Below the pieces are notes generated by a model, which ran no database searches, was not told where the DNA came from, and saw only the letters and a list, made by a program, of their open reading frames with translations. From contig JAXRKN010000008.1 of NCBI GenBank assembly GCA_038502055.1, positions 1 to 64,000 on the forward strand: DNA of 64,000 nt, written 5' to 3'. Each line of letters opens with the position of its first letter. The stretch's first letter is position 1. Position numbers and translations under genes: made by a program. The DNA is from Tanytarsus gracilentus. Its lineage: Eukaryota > Arthropoda > Insecta > Diptera > Chironomidae. Of this stretch, positions 52,258 through 63,715 are shown piece after piece.

Positions 52258-52268
52258 CGTCTGAATCG
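52258..52268. repeat. Left target-site duplication of the foldback element
   Basis: CGTCTGAATCG, repeated exactly at 56082-56092. The boundary is ambiguous by one or two bases, so the duplication is 9-11 bp, the range of Mutator-like and Foldback elements. Confidence 0.8.
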
Positions 52269-53204
52269 GAGGTAGGCAATAATCCCACGCTACATTAATT
52301 CCACGATTTTTTTGGAAATAATTCCACTAGGAAGCCTTAGTGGAATTATTTCCTGAAAGTTTGGCAATAATTCCACGATTTTGAAAACCGTGGAGTTATT
52401 TCCAAACTTTCAGGTAATAATTCCACTAAGACTTCCTAGTGGAATTATTTCCAAATTTTCGGGAAATAATTCCACTAAGGCTTCTAAGTGGAGTTATTTC
52501 CAAACTTTCGGGAAATAATTCCACTAAGGCTCTGTAGTGGAATTAATTCCAAAATAATTTTTTTTGCAACTCGCAAAAAATTATTCGCCATGTTAAAAAA
52601 AATAAGTTTTATGAGAATTTTTTTTAAATTTTCTTAATTTGTCTCGGCCATTACGGAAAATTTTTAAGACTTATTTTTTGGATTCCAGCGGGGTATTTTT
52701 GATTTTGCAATAACTTTTGATTCTTTCAAGATAAAAATCTGGGTAAGAGTCCTGTTTCTTGGCCCATGGAATTTTTGGAATTTTTAATGTCGATTCTTAC
52801 TAATTTTGGGTCGCTGAATCCAAAAATCCAAAAATTAAAACGCGCTGACCCACTTAGACCCCTCAAACAGACCCCTCAACTTTTCATTGTTTATGTTAAA
52901 AATATATACTCAAAAACCGACAATATTAGGGGAAAGGTGGGAATTCGGGGTTGTAGGGTGGGGAGAATCACACGAGGGTACACTGCTGCAGGGGTACACA
53001 GCTTAAAATGTTAACAAAAAAATATCAAAATTATTCGTAAACAAAACCCCACACAAGGGTTAAAAAATTTAGGGGTACGCCGCTTAAACACATACGTTAC
53101 GATGGATATGCAGCTTAAACGAATGAAATTGAAAAAAACCTTACTGCGTTTTAGTTTTTTTTTTAAATTATATGACAAATAATTTACAGGAGCTGTGTCC
53201 ACTT

Positions 53205-53430
53205 GATGGTGAAAGTTCAAGGGGCTGTACCCTCTTGAGGGTGAAAGTTTAAGGGGCTGTGCCCTCTTGAGGGTGAAAGTTTAAGGGGCTGTGCCCTCTT
53301 GAGGGTTAAAGTTTAAGGGGCTGTGCCCTCTTGAGGGTTAAAGTTTAAGGGGCTGTGCCCTCTTGAGGGTTAAAGTTTAAGGGGCTTTGCCCCTTGATAG
53401 TGAAAGTTTAAGGGGCTGCGCCCTCTTATA
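53205..53430. repeat. 32 bp tandem repeat inside the foldback element
   Basis: About seven copies of a unit beginning AAGGGGCTGTGCCCTCTTGA, the later ones shortened. Each unit contains a GGGGCTGTGCCC hairpin. It lies in the spacer between the inner inverted arms. Confidence 0.9.
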
Positions 53431-53939
53431 ACAAAAAACAAAATTAAATTAAATCTTTTAATAACGGTAGTAAAATTCTGAAAATGATGCTAAATATCAG
53501 TAAAAATTTTAGTTTTTTTTTTCTTTTTTTAAAGCAAGTAGTCGGCTTAAAACGTTAATAGTTTTATTTCAGAGTTGAATTTTTGCGTTCTTTTCTCAAA
53601 AAAATTATTAAATTTTTTTTTCACTCATATAAACTTTATATGACTTTAATTTTTGAAATTTTTGACTTTTTTAAAAACTAATCAGATGTCGCAAATAGTC
53701 GAAATAAATGCTATTAGAAAACATAAAAAACTTTGATAAAAAAGTATTTTTTCAAAAAAGTCTCGCATAGTTCTCGTGAAGTACGCAAGACTTTTTTGAA
53801 AAATTTAAAATGTCCATAACTCAAAAACTAAAGGGTGTCGAAAAAAACTAAAAACATGTTGCAAATAGTCGTAATAGTGTCGAAATAATATCCGATCTGA
53901 AAAAAATTCTCGCATACTTCTCGCACATCTGTACAAAGC

Positions 53940-54075
53940 AACATGATTGGGTTTTTTTGAATTTTTTGTTGAAGGGAAAAATGGGTGGGTTTTGTTGAAT
54001 ATTTTGTTGAAGGGAAAAATGGGTGGGTTTTGTTGAATATTTTGTTGAAGGGAAAAATAAGTGGGTTTTGTTAAA
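53940..54075. repeat. ~40 bp tandem repeat inside the foldback element
   Basis: Three copies built on GGGTGGGTTTTGTTGAATAT and TTTGTTGAAGGGAAAAAT, adjacent to the right inner arm. Confidence 0.75.
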
Positions 54076-54305
54076 AGAAAAAATGCACGAATTTTATTAA
54101 AACATTTAATTTGAGTGTGTTGTTTTGTAAAAAATTTTAACATTTCTTTATGTAAGTTTATCCCTTGTTATCGGTGTACCTCTACAGCTGCATACCCCTA
54201 AAGCTGTGTATCTCTAAAGTTGTGTACCCCTAAATTATATAACCTTCGTGTGGGGTTCTGTTTACGAATAATTTTGATATTTTTTATGTTAACATTTTAA
54301 GCTGT

Positions 54306-54377
54306 GTACCCTTTTAAGCGGTGTACCCCTTTAAGCGGTGTACCCCTTTAAGCGGTGTACCCCTGCAGCAGTGTACC
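54306..54377. repeat. 17 bp tandem repeat inside the foldback element
   Basis: Three to four copies of TTTAAGCGGTGTACCCC. The mirrored place in the left arm (about 52970-53010) has only one or two copies, so the array expanded after the arms formed. Confidence 0.7.
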
Positions 54378-56531
54378 CCTCGTGTGATTCTCCCCACCCT
54401 ACAACCCCGAATTCCCACCTTTCCCCTAATATTGTCGGTTTTCGAGTATATATTTTTAACATAAACAATGAAAAGTTGAGGGGTCTGTTTGAGGGGTCTA
54501 AGTGGGTCAGCGCGTTTTAATTTTTGGATTTTTGGATTCAGCGACCCAAAATTAGTAAGAATCGACATTAAAAATTCCAAAAATTCCATGGGCCAAGAAA
54601 CAGGACTTTAGCCAAAATCTGAATTTTTGCATGTTGTAGATGAAGAACATTAGCAACTTTTGAAAGAATTAGAAATTTTTCTTTACCTACAGCAAGTGCT
54701 TAGTATCCTCAAAAGAAAAACTAAATCTCAAAATTTACTCTCATTTAATAATTTTAGAATTCTGTGTTCTGTATCAGTTTCAGTTAAAAAATTTCAGTAT
54801 GGATACGCAGGAAGTGCCAATAGGTGCAAAATTAAAAATCGCTTATTTCTCTTGAAGTATACCATAGTGAAATTAGTGTAAGACATTAGAATCATTGCTA
54901 TGAGGCTAATGAATGGAACTGCATACAAAAATTATGAAATCAGTAACCAAATGAAAAGTTAGGAACACCTTTTCTGATCATCATCATATTTTTTATCACT
55001 TTATAAAGGAGTCTTTGAAAAAACTATCATACACATAAAAATGTTTTAAGCACTTTAACTGACTTTAAAGCAAGTGAAATCCTAAAATAAAGCTGGGGAA
55101 AAGCATATCCATGTTTTATAACCAAATCTTAAAATATTTAAAATGTAAAGAGCAAAACGAGGTTTAAGAACAAGTCAGTTTTTTTCGTATTGGCCGATAT
55201 AATTTGATATTTAATTTTGCACCTATTGGCACTTCCTGCGTATCCATACTGAAATTTTTTAACTGAAACTGATACAGAACACAGAATTCTAAAATTATTA
55301 AATGAGAGTAAATTTTGAGATTTAGTTTTTCTTTTGAGGATACTAAGCACTTGCTGTAGGTAAAGAAAAATTTCTAATTCTTTCAAAAGTTGCTAATGTT
55401 CTTCATCTACAACATGCAAAAATTCAGATTTTTATCTTGAAAGAATCAAAAGTTATTGCAAAATCAAAAATACCCCGCTGGAATCCGCGGAAAAAAGTCA
55501 GAAATTTTAAGACTTACTTTTTCATGTTTGAGAGCAGATTACTCCGTAACTTTGAGTGCTAGATAGTCAATGTGTCATATCAAAAAACGCGGATTAAAAA
55601 GTTCTATGAAGGAAAAATACAATCTGATTTTCGTTAATGTAAAAAACACTAGAAGAGCCAAAAAGTAGGCAAAAAGTAAGTCTTAAAAATTTTCCGTATT
55701 GGCCGAGACAAATTAAGAAAATTAAAAAAAAATTCTCATAAAACTTATTTTTTTTAACATGGCGAATAATTTTTTGCGAGTTGCAAAAAAAATTATTTTG
55801 GAATTAATTCCACTACAGAGCCTTAGTGGAATTATTTCCCGAAAGTTTGGAAATAACTCCACTTAGAAGCCTTAGTGGAATTATTTCCCGAAAATTTGGA
55901 AATAATTCCACTAGGAAGTCTTAGTGGAATTATTACCTGAAAGTTTGGAAATAACTCCACGGTTTTCAAAATCGTGGAATTATTGCCAAACTTTCAGGAA
56001 ATAATTCCACTAAGGCTTCCTAGTGGAATTATTTCCAAAAAAATCGTGGAAATAATGTAGCGTGGGATTATTGCCTACCTCCGTCTGAATCGTCATCAAA
56101 CGATGGATGAATTATTTAATGACGTGTGATAAAAATACTAACATCGTAATGATCACATGCGTATAACATGATAAATGGAAAAATGCCCAACCATTTACTT
56201 TTCCATTACAAAATTCGAGAGAATGGAGTAAAAAAGACATGAGATATAAGACATGACTTTCATTCTGTATGAGTTTCTGCCATGATTTCAAACTCAATGA
56301 ATTTCAATGAAACTAAATTATTTTATATGAGAGAGAAAATGTGGGAAATTATGAGTCGGTTAGAAAAATTCTTTAATCGCTTTTTATTCATCTTCCCGAT
56401 ATTTTCAAATAAAAAATAAGAAGTGTGATTGTTGCGTAAATATATGGAAAAATTTATATTAAAAATGTTCTCGATTGTTTTTTTACATCGAAACACAATT
56501 CAGGAAAGCAAAAAAATGTTTTTTTTTTAAT

Positions 56532-57438
56532 TCAGAATTCATCATCCGACGATGAAATGGGATTTGTTGGATTATTACGTGTGGATAAGCCCAGAGGACA
56601 GTTTGTATTAAAGTGTCTCTCAAGATCGACAGAGCTACAGCAGACAAAGTCACAGCAAGCACAATGATACTCGTCAAATCGAATACGCTTCGGTGCTGGT
56701 TCATGAATGGAGTTATCGTTGCGTCGTTTGCTGTTCAAAGAAATTTTTACGGGGGACATTATTTTCAATCTTTCCTCCTCCTCCTCATCGGAACTCCAAA
56801 AAAAAGGTGGCGTTGGCGAGTTTTGATATGGTGTATTAGCACGACTCAAGAAATATCCGCTTGGACATTTCACAGGTGTACGTCGACGTCTTGCTAGTGA
56901 TGGCTGTGGTTGCATGCTCTCCTCTTTAACGGTTTTAATGATTCTCATTTGATCTTGAAGCTCCAAACTTTTGATCAGACACGTGAAACTTGATATGCGG
57001 CTTTCATCCAATTTAACGGTTCCTGGAATTAATTTTACATACACTTGGATTTATAAAATTAAGTTTCCATATGCTGGCTTACCTGTATAGATGTATTTCA
57101 AGGCCATTACAACATTGATGAAAGATTCCTTATGAAAGAAGATGATCAGCGGCTTCTGGGGCGCTTGGGAAGTTACCATTGACTTAAATTTAATTGTTAT
57201 TTAGTGATCAAATGAATTCAACTTTATGAATTACCTCAAAACTCTTCGATGCGCAAAATAGCACTGCCTTGTGCGCTCCAATAAGCTTCTTTTCACAAGA
57301 AAGTTGAATATCGACATTGCGCTGTGCTTTTAATTCGTTCCAAAAAAAATTCCACATGGAGTTCTTGAGAAATGCTTCATTTCTGATTGTCACTAAAACT
57401 CTACGTTGCCTTGCGGTCTCCAAGAAATCTGGACTCAT
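56532..57438 (-). CDS. BTB/POZ protein with C-terminal C2HC zinc finger
   Basis: Three exons: 57235-57438, 57083-57182 and 56532-57022; 795 nt, 264 residues, with introns of 52 and 60 bp. Residues about 38-120 form a BTB fold (VDIQLSCEKKLIGAHKAVLF, ...FINVVMALKYIYTGTVKLDE), which in this family mediates dimerisation or Cullin-3 binding. A basic, proline-rich middle (SLARRRRTPVKCPSGYF) and an acidic run (SSDEEEEERLK) follow, then one zinc-finger-like motif C222-x2-C225-x12-H238-x4-C243, and an acidic tail ending SSSDDEF. Basic patches (SKRRN, PKRIRF) suggest a nuclear protein. I do not recognise the exact orthologue; one finger alone is unusual for a BTB-zinc-finger transcription factor. AATAAA on this strand at 56383-56388 is the likely poly(A) signal. 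Confidence 0.85.
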
Positions 57439-58028
57439 TTTAAGCAGAAGAAAAGCTGAATTTGCTTTAAATTATAAAATTTTAATATATCTTTCGAGTT
57501 TTTTTGCGCGTTTCGCGTTTGTCAACAAAAGTCTTCTCGCAAATAAAAGTTTCAGCAAATTGTTTGATTTGTTTCGTTAGAGTTTATTCTTTCCGAATTT
57601 CATTTAATATTTAAAATCATCTTTATTGATTAGTTTCCTCTAAATTTAACATATTAAATGTCCAAAAATCACCATTATAGCTCCACAGCACTTATATTTT
57701 GTAACGTACTTTTCAAATTCAGAAACGTGTCTCGGCATTAATTTTTTCTATGATAGTGTGCGTGAACATTTGCAAGTTTTAAAAACAAAGAGTTAAAAAA
57801 TTTACTCTGCTACTTATTTTCTAATATTTCACTAACTATTTTACAGTGACTAATAGTTTTAATTGATTATTTCAATAGTTCACACGCGCATCCACTGAAA
57901 TCTGTTGAAGATTTTCTCGCAATTATGCTATATTAGTACAAAGAAAGAAAATTATTGAAAGTTGTTAATTTGCGAAAAAAAAAGTTCCTGTATCTTTTGT
58001 TATCAATAATCAAACTCGACACTACACA
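57439..58028. promoter_or_regulatory. Head-to-head promoter interval, BTB gene and nucleoside transporter
   Basis: 590 bp between two divergent start codons. AT-rich, with no TATA box that clearly serves either gene. It presumably carries both promoters. Confidence 0.45.
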
Positions 58029-59784
58029 ATGGAATCATCGCCATCTCGAAATCCACTATTATCGCGAGATGACGTATCTACGGATGATGGAGAAGACTAT
58101 GAGTCACAGGACAATATTCATGAAACGATTGTTGAGCATAATAACTACATAGCAACTTCGCAAACATCCAGTCACAAGGACTCGAATAAAAGGAGAAGTT
58201 TAGTGGTGCCCGTGGATCGATATAATTTTGCATATATAGTGTTTTACATTATTGGCATGTGAGTAAATAATGAAGGGGTTTAAATCGTTCGACCAATAAC
58301 TGATGGTCGACTAAACCCGTTTAATAATGACTGATGAAAGTCCTCGACCTAACGCATAATTTACTTCACTAGGATCACTCTCCTGCCGTGGAATTTTTTT
58401 ATCACCGCCGAAGACTATTGGCAATTTAAGTTTAGAAATATATCAAGCAATGATAGTAGTGTTTTGACACCCAGGCAATTACAATTTCAGCCTGACTTGG
58501 CGATTTGTGCGAGCATTCCCACAACAATTTTCCTCATACTCAACGCATTCTTTAGTCACAAGTAAACGCCCCTTCTAATTTATTTTTAGAACCCGCATTA
58601 ATGTCTCATTTTAGAATTTCGCTTAAACTTCGAATGGTTGGGTCTATGATTGTGGTTCTTGTTCTTTTCGTGATGACAACATGCTTCGTTGAAGTCAACA
58701 CTGATGCTTATCAAGATCTTTTCTTCGAATTTACACTAATGACTGTCTTTGTGATTAATATTTTTAGGTAAATCTCTTTTTATTTAAATTATAATTTATT
58801 CTAGTCAATTTTAAAATAGTGCCATTTTGACTGGTGGCCTCTTTGGAATCGCTGGAATGTTCTCAAGCGAATATATTACGGCTGTGATTGGTGGACAAGC
58901 GTTGGGTGGTGTTTTTACAGCGGCTATGGAAGTACTTTCGCTGACATTTGTGACTGACAAGATTTTTAGTGCTTTAATCTTCTTTTTGATTGGCACACTA
59001 ATGCTGATTGTTTCGTTGGTGCTGTACTTATTTGTGTCTCAAACACTTTTCTTCAAATTCCACGTGAATCAATCGCATGTAAAGGCAAACTCTCTTTCTA
59101 TCAATACCGATGATCTTCAAAGTGGTAATCAAAGTCCTGTGACAGTAACAACAATCGCCAGTGTTAATAGAACTTACCTACAGCCCGATTGGAAAAAAAT
59201 TTGTGGCAAAATTTGGAGTTATGGCTTTTGTGTATTTCTCTGCTTTGTCACAACTCTCTCGGTGTATCCAGCAATTACAGTTCTCGTTAAGCCCATCGAT
59301 GCGCAAAAGAATCATAGCAAATGGAATGACATTTATTTCCTGCCTGTCCTAAATTACCTTCTTTTCAACTGTGGCGATTATGCGGGTCGTATAATATCAG
59401 GATGGCTGAAATGGCCGGCAAATAAACCAAAGTTTGTTGCATTCCTCACAATTTTACGTATAGGATTTGTACCAGGATTTTTATTTTGCAACATCACTCA
59501 AAATCATCCCCTGCCAGTTCTCATTCATTCCGATGAGATCTTCATAGTATTGATGGCATTTTTTGCACTGACGAATGGATACATTGCAAATATTTCGTGC
59601 ATCTATGCGCCAACGTAAGCCATTCAATTTTGATGAGTAAAAAACTTTAATTTTTTTATATTTTTACAGCGTCGTCGAGGAGCACGAAAAAGAAATGACT
59701 TCGAGTATGATGGCTGCTTTCATGGGCGTTGGATTAACTGTCGGATCTGCCATTAGTTTTGTGTTAATTCAATTCGTGTCTTAA
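58029..59784 (+). CDS. Equilibrative nucleoside transporter (SLC29 family)
   Basis: Five exons: 58029-58258, 58373-58561, 58615-58767, 58820-59614 and 59670-59784; 1482 nt, 493 residues, typical for ENTs. A hydrophilic N-terminus of ~60 residues is followed by about eleven hydrophobic segments. The ENT signature GMITLLPWNFFITAEDYWQF spans the first helix (around residues 77-90). Later family motifs include SAILTGGLFGIAG, LTFVTD, FNCGDYAGRIISGWLKWP and the closing helix VEEHEKEMTSSMMAAFMGVG. ENTs move purine and pyrimidine nucleosides down their gradient across plasma or lysosomal membranes. A dileucine-like NPLLSRDD near the N-terminus might direct lysosomal sorting, as in human ENT3; that is inference. 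AATAAA at 60241-60246 is the likely poly(A) signal. Whether it matches Drosophila Ent1, Ent2 or Ent3 cannot be settled by eye. Confidence 0.94.
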
Positions 59785-62700
59785 ATGATGGAACACCATA
59801 AATTTGCATCACAAAGAATTTTGATTTTTGATTTTCTGAAGAAATTTGTGATCATATTTAGCAAAATTTTAATATTTTAATTGACTCGACTTGACCTTAT
59901 TTTAAAATGATTGCATTTTTTTAATGTCAATATTTCGGAAATTGTTTTTAGTTCATTCGTCGTTGACTAATACAAATAATCTACTTTAATGTGCAAGCGC
60001 AAATATTGACAAAAAAATGAAATTTAAAAATTTACAGTGATGTGTTTGCAGATTGATATTGCAAAGATCAAATTATTTTTTGAAAAAGCCAAATGTTAAG
60101 TTCATAATTAGAACACTTGATACCATTCAGTTTGTAGATTAATATATTCGTCATATGACGCGTCATATCTTTTTACAAAATATGTAATTGTTAGTTTTAT
60201 GTTAGAAAATCTCGATATATCCTGTTATTAATATTAGAGGAATAAAAGTAACTTATGTAACTTATATATTGGGTTGTTCACTTTAAAAGCTCAGCACTTC
60301 GAAGTTCAACTTAAAACTGGCTACCCTGCTGGCTACTAAAATTTTATTTTAGTTACTTTTTGTCAAAATGTGTTTCGTTTTTAAGTAGTGAAGAAATTAA
60401 ACCTTTTGTCAAACCAGACAAATAAAATACAAACGTATGAAAATTTCTTAAAGATTCGGATAAGTTGAATGAGAAAAATTTATTTCGAGTGAATTTTGTG
60501 GAGTGTATCAAATTCTGTAGGCATAACATGCAAGTTTAATTTCACTACTTCAAGGAGAAAGTTTATAAATGTTTACAGTTTCTCACGTCTTTTTGATATT
60601 TTAACATGAAAATGTTGAATTAAAATTGTGCTTTTTGAATTATTTTAAAAGTCTTTAACTCTTGCGGTTAACATAGATTAAAATTTAAAAGTTTTATGAT
60701 GTCATAAGTTTTTCGAGAAAGCTCACTTCGTGTGCTGAAGTTGAAAGCACAAAGCCGTCTGGTGTTAAAAGCTTTCCAATGCATGCGCAAAAGGGAGTTT
60801 TTAATGCTCATTTCGCGTGGGAGGACAAAACAACTTGTTACACCTAGAAACCAATTCAATATCTTCGACATGTAAAAGTTAGAGTTTAAATTTATTTTCT
60901 AAATAATTTTTAAAAAAATAATAATTTAACATGAAACCAATCAATAAAATCTCTTAAAAACCAAATAATATCAAAACTTTAATCACTTGAATGCTTCACG
61001 ATTTGTTATCGTTTCTAAACTTTCCAGTCAACCAATGCGACACTCGACGAACACGAAAAGCTCTTCTAAATGCTCTTTTAGTGGAAACTTTAAACAGTCG
61101 AAAGGCGAAGTCTCACAGTGTTAGACGTGTAAAATTCGTGTTTGTGAGCTCAATTGTTGCGAAAACTGAGAGTGGGAAAAGAAGAAGAAGAAGAAAATTC
61201 TCTTTAATTACCTTTAAAAAAGTGCGATAAGTATAAAAACACTTCGGCAGATGAAATTGTGAAGTTAAAATGAAAATAGGAGAAAAGTGGAATGTAATGT
61301 GAACAGAAGAGTTGAGTGTATGCGAAAAAGGGATTATAGCGATTTGTGAAGTGGTTATGCAATTACTTTCAACTCAGATGTATGTAAGGAACATTTTGGG
61401 ATATTGATGCTGAAGTTGTTCATTAAATTAAATGGATTATTTTCAATGAAGCTTTGATGGTGAGTGAAGTGGTCATTTAGCAGGCTACTGTTTCCAAGTG
61501 AGACGTAAAAATGTCATTCTTTGTCCTATTTATCCCCGACCATTATAGCCACCATTCACCGTCAATTTTGAACCCTTATTGTTTTTGAGTGACATGAAAG
61601 GGATGTGAAATAATGTTTAAATGTTCACTCAACAATTGTACATTGGGGTTTATGTTGCTTTCCTCCTCGTCGCTTTCTTTGTGATATTGCGATATTTTTA
61701 ATGCGAAAATTGCCTTTCTCCGTTGAAGCCATTTTTTCTTTTTTCTCTTTTTTATGTAACAAAGAAACAAAAAAAAGTTTCGAGGCTCCTTCGCAATAGC
61801 CTTGAAGCAACAACTGACAACTGCTGTGCTAATATATGACTTTCTCCGCGTCTAAAGTAAAGTAAAATCATATTGAGGAATGCTGTTAGTTTTAATTGCC
61901 ACATCGTGTCGGATGACGATAAAAGCTAATATTTTTCGTTTGCTGTTAGAAAATTATAAGTTTTCTTCATAAAGTTCTCAATTAACGGACAAGCTTGAGT
62001 GACGTGAAAATTTGTTATCCATGAGAAGGAGCAGAACTTTTTATAATTTTTTCATTTCACACTGTGGCTGTGCTATGACGACCTTGGAAGTCTTTGAAAA
62101 TGTGAATTGAAAAACATTTTTCCTGGACTTTTAGAATTAATTTATTTAAATGAGTTATTTTCATTTTAATAATAACCGAATCGTATTTTCAAGGAATGGT
62201 AAACAAAGTCCCATTGAGCTTGAATCTATCACAATTAATGAAGGAAAGTAAAAAAAGTTTTTCTGTCACATTATTTGCTAAAAACGTTTTTCTCTTTCCT
62301 TTATTTGTTATTTCGAGAGAGAAAAAGGTTCAAATTTCTGAATATAAATTTGAATTTTTTCTTAGGTTGAAACAAAATATTTCAAACAATAAGCTTTTAA
62401 TTACAAAAAACTGTTGAGGTTTTTACTTGAGTTTAATAATGTGGAATATTTTCTCTCTTTTTGTGTGTGTGGGTATGATGTAGCTATAGTTGGGGTTGAA
62501 AAAAGTTTATCAGGGATACTTTTCAGATAATAGAGAGATCATGAACCCTTAAATGTGTTCTCATCAGAGATGGGAATGTCTTCTTTGTGCTTTTAATAGA
62601 ATTTCAAACTTGCTCAAAAAATTTCTTCTTCCCAGAAATAAATATCTTGAGTAAATAAAACAATTTTCACGCCCTTAAACTTAACAGTGCAGACGTGGCG

Positions 62701-62817
62701 TTGTATAATTTAAAAATCAAACAAACATAAATTTTCGATGAGATGATACAACAATTTAATTTGAATAAATTTCTGTTTTATTTTATGGCTCGGATAATTC
62801 TTAAATTCGCTCTTTAG
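59785..62817. other. Transporter 3' UTR and intergenic
   Basis: Contains the transporter 3' UTR and AT-rich DNA. The patch 61020-61230 is GC-richer, with an open but low-complexity basic frame, and is followed by GTATAAAAAC at about 61230. It might be promoter or 5' UTR of the gene to the right. A lone CAGAGATGGG at 62565-62574 matches the end of the MITE at 63618. Confidence 0.4.
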
Positions 62818-62970
62818 ACGATCTTGCCCTCAGACGACTTTATATCGAACTCAAATCCTTTGCATCGGCAAGGTCTTCGAATGCCTGATATAACACAAAG
62901 CACACTTGGCCGATCCAATGGCGATGGAGAGCAGGAACCTCGAAAGAGAAGTGTTGCATTTCGCGATGAT
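62818..62970 (+). CDS. Probable exon of an unrecognised gene
   Basis: Acceptor (cgctctttag) and donor (GAT|GTAAAG) bracket 153 bases, exactly 51 open codons in phase 0. The base composition is clearly richer in GC than the flanks. The peptide runs TILPSDDFISNSNPLHRQGL and then MPDITQSTLGRSNGDG, ending EPRKRSVAFRDD, which looks like a hydrophilic, possibly phosphorylated segment (RKRSVAF). I cannot name the family. If translation starts inside it, M at 62884 is the only candidate. The rest of the gene would lie to the right of the window or beyond a long intron. Confidence 0.5.
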
Positions 62971-63617
62971 GTAAAGTGCGAGAAATAATTTTTTACTTGC
63001 TTTCTTCATCATAAACACACATACACAAAGTATGTCAAGGACATAAAGAGATCATAAAATTGGATTTGTGTTGGCAAAAGCATAATGAAACGAGACTTAA
63101 TACTCATACGAGTATTCACTTAGGCGATAGAGCAAATCATCCACTCTTGATTGATGTTTTAAAAAATTCAATTCTTATTGAAAAGCTTTCGAAAAATAAG
63201 ATTTTCACACCACACGTCTTTTCATGTTTCACGTGTGTTTTTTGTAGTGTGGCATTTAAGTGTGATCGAAAAAATTATAAATATTTGTTTAATGCCTTTC
63301 ATGAAAACCAGTCAATTTTATCAAGCAAAAGGAGGACTTTTTAAATTTCACAACAATATATTTAATTAAAAATAAAGGTTTGGTAAAATTAACCATATAA
63401 AGCTTCAGTAATTTATAACGCTCTAACAAGAAACCAAGTTTTTCCTTGTCTAAAAAATTCAATCATATTTTTAGCGTAAATATCCGTGAAAGAAATATTC
63501 CACAATCAAATAAAACTTTCCTTAAAAGCTTCCTCTCGTTTTATTACTAATTCATGAGTTCATCATGAATGACGAGTCCGGAGGCGGTTCATTTTCTGGA
63601 AAATTATAGGTTCTTAT
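62971..63617. other. Non-coding flank or intron
   Basis: AT-rich sequence after the putative exon. No second exon is recognisable before the MITE. Confidence 0.4.
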
Positions 63618-63715
63618 CAGAGATGGGAGATTTAATTTTGGGAAATTACATGAATTTTGTAAGAATTTTTTGGAATGGAATTTTAATTCGATTACATTTT
63701 AATTGCCCATCTCTG
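63618..63715. mobile_element. 98 bp hAT-like MITE
   Basis: Ends CAGAGATGGG and CCCATCTCTG are perfect 10 bp inverted repeats of the hAT kind. The flanks are GTTCTTAT (63610-63617) and GTTCTTAA (63716-63723), an 8 bp duplication with one mismatch. The interior is AT-rich and non-coding. Confidence 0.7.

Larger units (their letters stand above)
52269..56081. mobile_element. 3.8 kb Foldback/Mutator-like element
   Basis: Starts GAGGTAGGCAATAATCCCAC and ends with its complement. Each outer arm opens with about five ~49 bp units, themselves near-palindromes (AATAATTCCACTA...TAGTGGAATTATT), then unique arm sequence (TTGCAACTCGCAAAAAATTA; TCTCGGCCATTACGG). The left arm runs to about 52742 and pairs with 55430-56081; the right arm has an extra ~190 bp block (about 55490-55680). 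The inverted symmetry continues inward: 52744-53080 pairs with about 54220-54607, while 54606-54840 pairs with 55203-55440. Flanking 9-11 bp duplications show a mobile insertion. No transposase is present, so it is non-autonomous. The mirrored open frames inside are by-products of the inverted repeats. Confidence 0.88.

Noticed and set aside
52766..54589. Mirrored ~80-90 residue frames at 52766-53014 and 54314-54589
   Set aside because: They are the two arms of the foldback inverted repeat read on opposite strands; no transposase features.
54660..55386. Mirrored frames beginning MKELEIFLYLQQ
   Set aside because: Same cause: nested inverted repeat. No evidence of expression.
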